From a bacterium (GTDB lineage Bacteria > Bacteroidota > Bacteroidia > Cytophagales > Thermonemataceae): DNA of 7,496 bases. Shown piece by piece: positions 4,754 through 7,496 of the stretch. The stretch lies in the NCBI GenBank assembly GCA_025362415.1, contig JANYGM010000203.1:1-7496 (forward strand), given 5' to 3'. The notes under the pieces were generated by a model that was not told the origin of the DNA, ran no database searches, and was given only the letters and a program-made list of their open reading frames with translations. Every line of letters starts with the position of its first letter. The first letter of the stretch is position 1. The position numbers were made by a program, and so were the translations under genes.

Positions 4754-7315
4754 CTATTGAATTTTCATTTGCAAAGTCATATAAAAACCTCTTCCATCAG
4801 CAGGAATAATGCCTGGACCTGGATAAAACTCTGCTCTACGTGTAAAATATTTTTCATTTAAAATATTATTTATAGATGCTTCTAATTTTAGCGTTTTCCA
4901 TTCATAATTCATAGATAAATCCATAATTTTGTACGCTGGAATAATGCCCTCCACTGCCGTAGAAGTACGTTTTGCATTGGTTGCATCAGAAAAATGCTCC
5001 CCAATATACGCAAATTGCAAGGTAGTAGCAAATTTTTTATATTTGAAAGTTGTACCTGTTTTTAGCGTGATTGGTGGCACCATTTCAACTTTTTTATTTT
5101 TGATACTTGTTTCTTGTGTATTGATATATTGCGCAGAAATTAGGCTCAAATTAGTAAAAATTGTCCATTGAAACGCAGATTTTTTATTATTTTCTGAAGG
5201 TTTTTCTGAAATGTTTTCTTTATTTTTTTGTTGATTGTTTCTATTAAAAAGTTTTAGCAAAGAAACCTCTCCAAAAAGCTCCAAACCAATATTTCTAGCA
5301 TCAGCCACATTGGTACGTAGTCTATAATCATTAAAAAGTGGCGGTTGGTCTGCTTTTAGGATTTGCCCTATTTTCCCTTGATAAGAAAGCAAAAAAAGCG
5401 TACTTTCAAAAGTAAAAAAGTCTTCTAAACTACCTCTAACGCCCATATCAGCCGTAAAACCTTTTTCGTCCTGTATGTTTGGGTCAATAAAAAAATTAGG
5501 ATTTACAATCCTCAAATCACTAAAATTGATGGCACGATAATTTTGAGAAATATTACTATAAAACTCTATTTTATCATTTACTTTGTAGCTTGCGCCCAAA
5601 CCAAAAAGTACAAAATTTCGTTTTCTTTCTTGATTTTCTTGTATTTTATTTTCAATAATGACGTTTCCAGCACCGTCTAGCACTCTTTGCTTATAATAAC
5701 CATTAGAAAAAGTTTGTATATTTTCAAACCTTGCGCCAGGCGTAAGGCTAAATTTATCAGAAATATTAAAAATATTTTCTGCAAAAACAGCATAATTTTG
5801 GTTAGGAAAATCATAATCAGAATTTTCCAAATTAGTTGGATTTAGGTAGGTAAAATTAGCATCATTTCCATTTGTGCCATTGCCTTGTTTTGCGCTTGTT
5901 GTGCCTTTGTAGATGCGTGTGCCTATGAGTAACGTATGAGTTTTTTTTGCTGAAATATTTGAAATATTTTTGCCAAAACCAAGCTGATAACGGTGTAAAA
6001 GCCTTATTTCATTACCTAAATTCTGGAATTTCCCTGCTACCAAAGTACGTTCTCCACCTAAATCTGCTACATTTATACGTTCCAAATTACCCACAGATTG
6101 TCGCCCAGCTGACAGCGCAAAATTACGAATATTGACTTGTGTTTTTTCTGAAAATTTGTAGGTAAAATTCACAGAAAACAAGTTCCAATCCACCTCAAAA
6201 AAATTCCTATTTCTCACAGATTGGCGCACATTTTCCTGAAACATTTTGTCGGTAAGTCCACCTGCTTGTTGCGCCAAATACTGCATTTTGGTAATATCCA
6301 CATTTACCAAAAACTTAGTAGAAACTTGATAATTAAGAGAAATAAAGGCATTATTTGACTTAAAACCACTATTTTCTCTAAATCCATTTCCCTGTTTGTG
6401 CTGAAAATAAGCATAAAAATTAAGTTTGCCAGCTTGCCCACTAATGCTATTAAAACTACTCAAAAACCCCCAAGAACCCGCAGATAAACGTGTAAGTGCC
6501 GTTATTTGATTATTATTTTGATTGTTACCATTTTGGTTGTTTTGGTTGTTTTCTCCTTTCTTCATCAAAAAATTGACCATTCCGCCAAATTGTGTACCAT
6601 ATTGCAAAGAAGCTGCTCCACGTACTATTTCAATACGCTCCAAGCCTTCAGCAGGTGGCGTATAATAGGCTTCTGGATAGCCAAGCGCATCTGCACTAAT
6701 GTCGTAGCCATTCTGACGAGTGTTAAAATTAGTGGTACGGTCTGGGCTAAGTCCACGCCCACCAATACCTAATTGTAAGCCTGCACCACCATCACTTTCC
6801 CAAATATTTAAACCTGTAATCTTTGCATAAACCTGTCTAGCATTGTTTGTAGCAAGATTTAGGTTCATATCTTTCAAAACAATTACTTCATTTTTTTTGC
6901 CTTCATAAATCCCAAAATTTTCTACACTACGCAAACGAGTAATTCCAAAAGTACGCTCACGCTCCGCCTGAACGGTTACTTCCTCCAAATCACTTGCAAA
7001 ATCTTCTAACAAAAAATCAATAGAAAAAGTAGGGGAATTTATGATAATGTTTTTTTCTTGTGTTTGTTTTTCCAAACAAAAAGCAACAATAATATACGTA
7101 CCATAAGGAATATTTTTGAGGGTAAAATTTCCGTTTTCATTGGCATTTGTCTGAAAAGAAGTGTTTTTTAGGGCTACAATTCCTTCTAGTATTTTTTGTT
7201 GATTTTTTGTCTTGATTTTCCCTAAAATAGTGGCTTTATTATTATTCTGATTAGTATTTTGGGCAATTATTCTAATAGAAAAAAACAAGAAAAATATCAA
7301 CAAAGAAAAACGCAT
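4754..7315 (-). CDS. TonB-dependent outer-membrane receptor, FecA-like
   Basis: This 853-residue protein is an energy-coupled importer for a large ligand, probably a ferric chelate. A signal peptide (about 1-19, ending IIAQN) precedes a carboxypeptidase-regulatory-like beta-sandwich domain (about 28-105, with NENGNFTLKNIPYGTY at 58-73), which replaces the STN signalling domain of classical FecA. A TonB-box-like segment EEVTVQ lies at 111-116. The plug (about 120-252) has strong FecA hallmarks: GIGGRGLSPDRTTN (183-196), GYPEAYYTPPAEGLERIEIV (212-231) and RGAASLQYGTQFGGMVNF (232-249). The remainder is a 22-strand-type barrel, with conserved late strands (SQNYRAINFSDLR, GFTADMGVRG) and the C-terminal block RRAEFYPGPGIIPADGRGFY. 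An Asn/Gln-rich insert at 255-269 separates plug and barrel. No fecI/fecR pair or TonB gene is visible, so FecA-type transcriptional signalling is unlikely from this locus. The substrate is inferred from plug similarity only. An upstream terminator isolates the gene from its right-hand neighbour; the DUF4846 gene follows. Confidence 0.95.
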   Translation of the reverse strand: MRFSLLIFFLFFSIRIIAQNTNQNNNKATILGKIKTKNQQKILEGIVALKNTSFQTNANENGNFTLKNIPYGTYIIVAFCLEKQTQEKNIIINSPTFSIDFLLEDFASDLEEVTVQAERERTFGITRLRSVENFGIYEGKKNEVIVLKDMNLNLATNNARQVYAKITGLNIWESDGGAGLQLGIGGRGLSPDRTTNFNTRQNGYDISADALGYPEAYYTPPAEGLERIEIVRGAASLQYGTQFGGMVNFLMKKGENNQNNQNGNNQNNNQITALTRLSAGSWGFLSSFNSISGQAGKLNFYAYFQHKQGNGFRENSGFKSNNAFISLNYQVSTKFLVNVDITKMQYLAQQAGGLTDKMFQENVRQSVRNRNFFEVDWNLFSVNFTYKFSEKTQVNIRNFALSAGRQSVGNLERINVADLGGERTLVAGKFQNLGNEIRLLHRYQLGFGKNISNISAKKTHTLLIGTRIYKGTTSAKQGNGTNGNDANFTYLNPTNLENSDYDFPNQNYAVFAENIFNISDKFSLTPGARFENIQTFSNGYYKQRVLDGAGNVIIENKIQENQERKRNFVLFGLGASYKVNDKIEFYSNISQNYRAINFSDLRIVNPNFFIDPNIQDEKGFTADMGVRGSLEDFFTFESTLFLLSYQGKIGQILKADQPPLFNDYRLRTNVADARNIGLELFGEVSLLKLFNRNNQQKNKENISEKPSENNKKSAFQWTIFTNLSLISAQYINTQETSIKNKKVEMVPPITLKTGTTFKYKKFATTLQFAYIGEHFSDATNAKRTSTAVEGIIPAYKIMDLSMNYEWKTLKLEASINNILNEKYFTRRAEFYPGPGIIPADGRGFYMTLQMKIQ

Positions 7316-7355
7316 AAAAGACTAACTAGGAAAGATTTTGTAAAAATTAAGGTAT

Positions 7356-7404
7356 AAAAAACAATTACAAACTATGTAAGCAGGGCTTTTTCATAGTTTG
7401 TAAT
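7356..7404 (-). terminator. Intrinsic terminator of the gene entering from the right
   Basis: ATTACAAACTATG (7364-7376) and CATAGTTTGTAAT (7392-7404) form a perfect 13-base-pair stem. The 15-base loop holds a further short stem, AAGC/GCTT (7378-7381 with 7385-7388). Read on the minus strand, the stem is followed at once by TGTTTTTT (7363-7356). It begins 16 bases after the stop codon of the partial gene and ends about 40 bases before the receptor start, so the receptor needs its own promoter in that short gap. I could not recognise one with a good consensus. Confidence 0.8.
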
Positions 7405-7420
7405 ATTAGATTTTAATGTT

Positions 7421-7496
7421 TTATTTTATTCTAAATTTGATACGTTCTGAATAATAATATTTAGCAATACCATCTCTATTTAACTTTAAATATGCC
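7421..7496 (-). CDS. C-terminal end of an unidentified protein (partial)
   Basis: A minus-strand frame enters at the right edge and ends with TAA at 7423-7421, giving 24 visible residues that end YYYSERIKFRIK. It looks genuine because the frame is open to the edge and an intrinsic terminator follows 16 bases later. Alternating aromatic and charged residues would suit a final beta-strand, but the piece is too short to name a family. Confidence 0.6.
   Translation of the reverse strand, partial: AYLKLNRDGIAKYYYSERIKFRIK

Overview
The window looks like chromosomal DNA from an AT-rich member of the Bacteroidota, probably a Cytophagales-type marine or gliding lineage. The reasons are a TonB-dependent receptor with an N-terminal carboxypeptidase-regulatory-like domain, a DUF4846 lipoprotein (a family I know mainly from this phylum), starts without Shine-Dalgarno motifs, and heavy Asn/Lys/Gln/Ile use. 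The genus is not certain from sequence alone.

Layout, left to right. Positions 1-227 are non-coding, with two short tandem repeats and a possible Bacteroidota-type promoter. A DivIVA-domain coiled-coil protein follows at 228-914 on the plus strand. Every other gene is on the minus strand. Read in their own direction, from the right edge, they are: the last 24 codons of an unidentified gene (7421-7496), closed by a clear intrinsic terminator (7356-7404); a FecA-like TonB-dependent outer-membrane receptor (7315-4754); a DUF4846 lipoprotein (4687-3794) only 66 bases later; a 384-base gap filled mostly by a large nested palindrome (3461-3676); an orphan, degenerate McrB-like AAA+ protein (3409-2081); and a LuxE-type acyl-protein synthetase/ANL-superfamily protein (1988-966), which converges on divIVA.

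The receptor and lipoprotein could form a two-gene envelope unit: the receptor imports a ferric-chelate-like substrate through the outer membrane and the lipoprotein sits at an envelope membrane. The McrB-like and LuxE-like genes, 92 bases apart, could be a second transcription unit. Nothing in the sequence shows that these two units share a pathway.

Two things deserve attention. The first is the palindromic element at 3461-3676. It contains four small hairpins that share a TCC-(AGC/GCT)-GGA core, and their outer base pairs change in a compensated way. The second is the 442-residue protein. It keeps the overall McrB plan (Mrr_N-like winged helix, Walker A, FGEL/KR-G, PPNLY and IGH-F blocks) but has lost the Walker B glutamate, the MNTADRS signature and the arginine-rich RRRF segment, and no McrC nuclease gene is present in the window. 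I see no CRISPR array, rRNA, tRNA or transposase gene.
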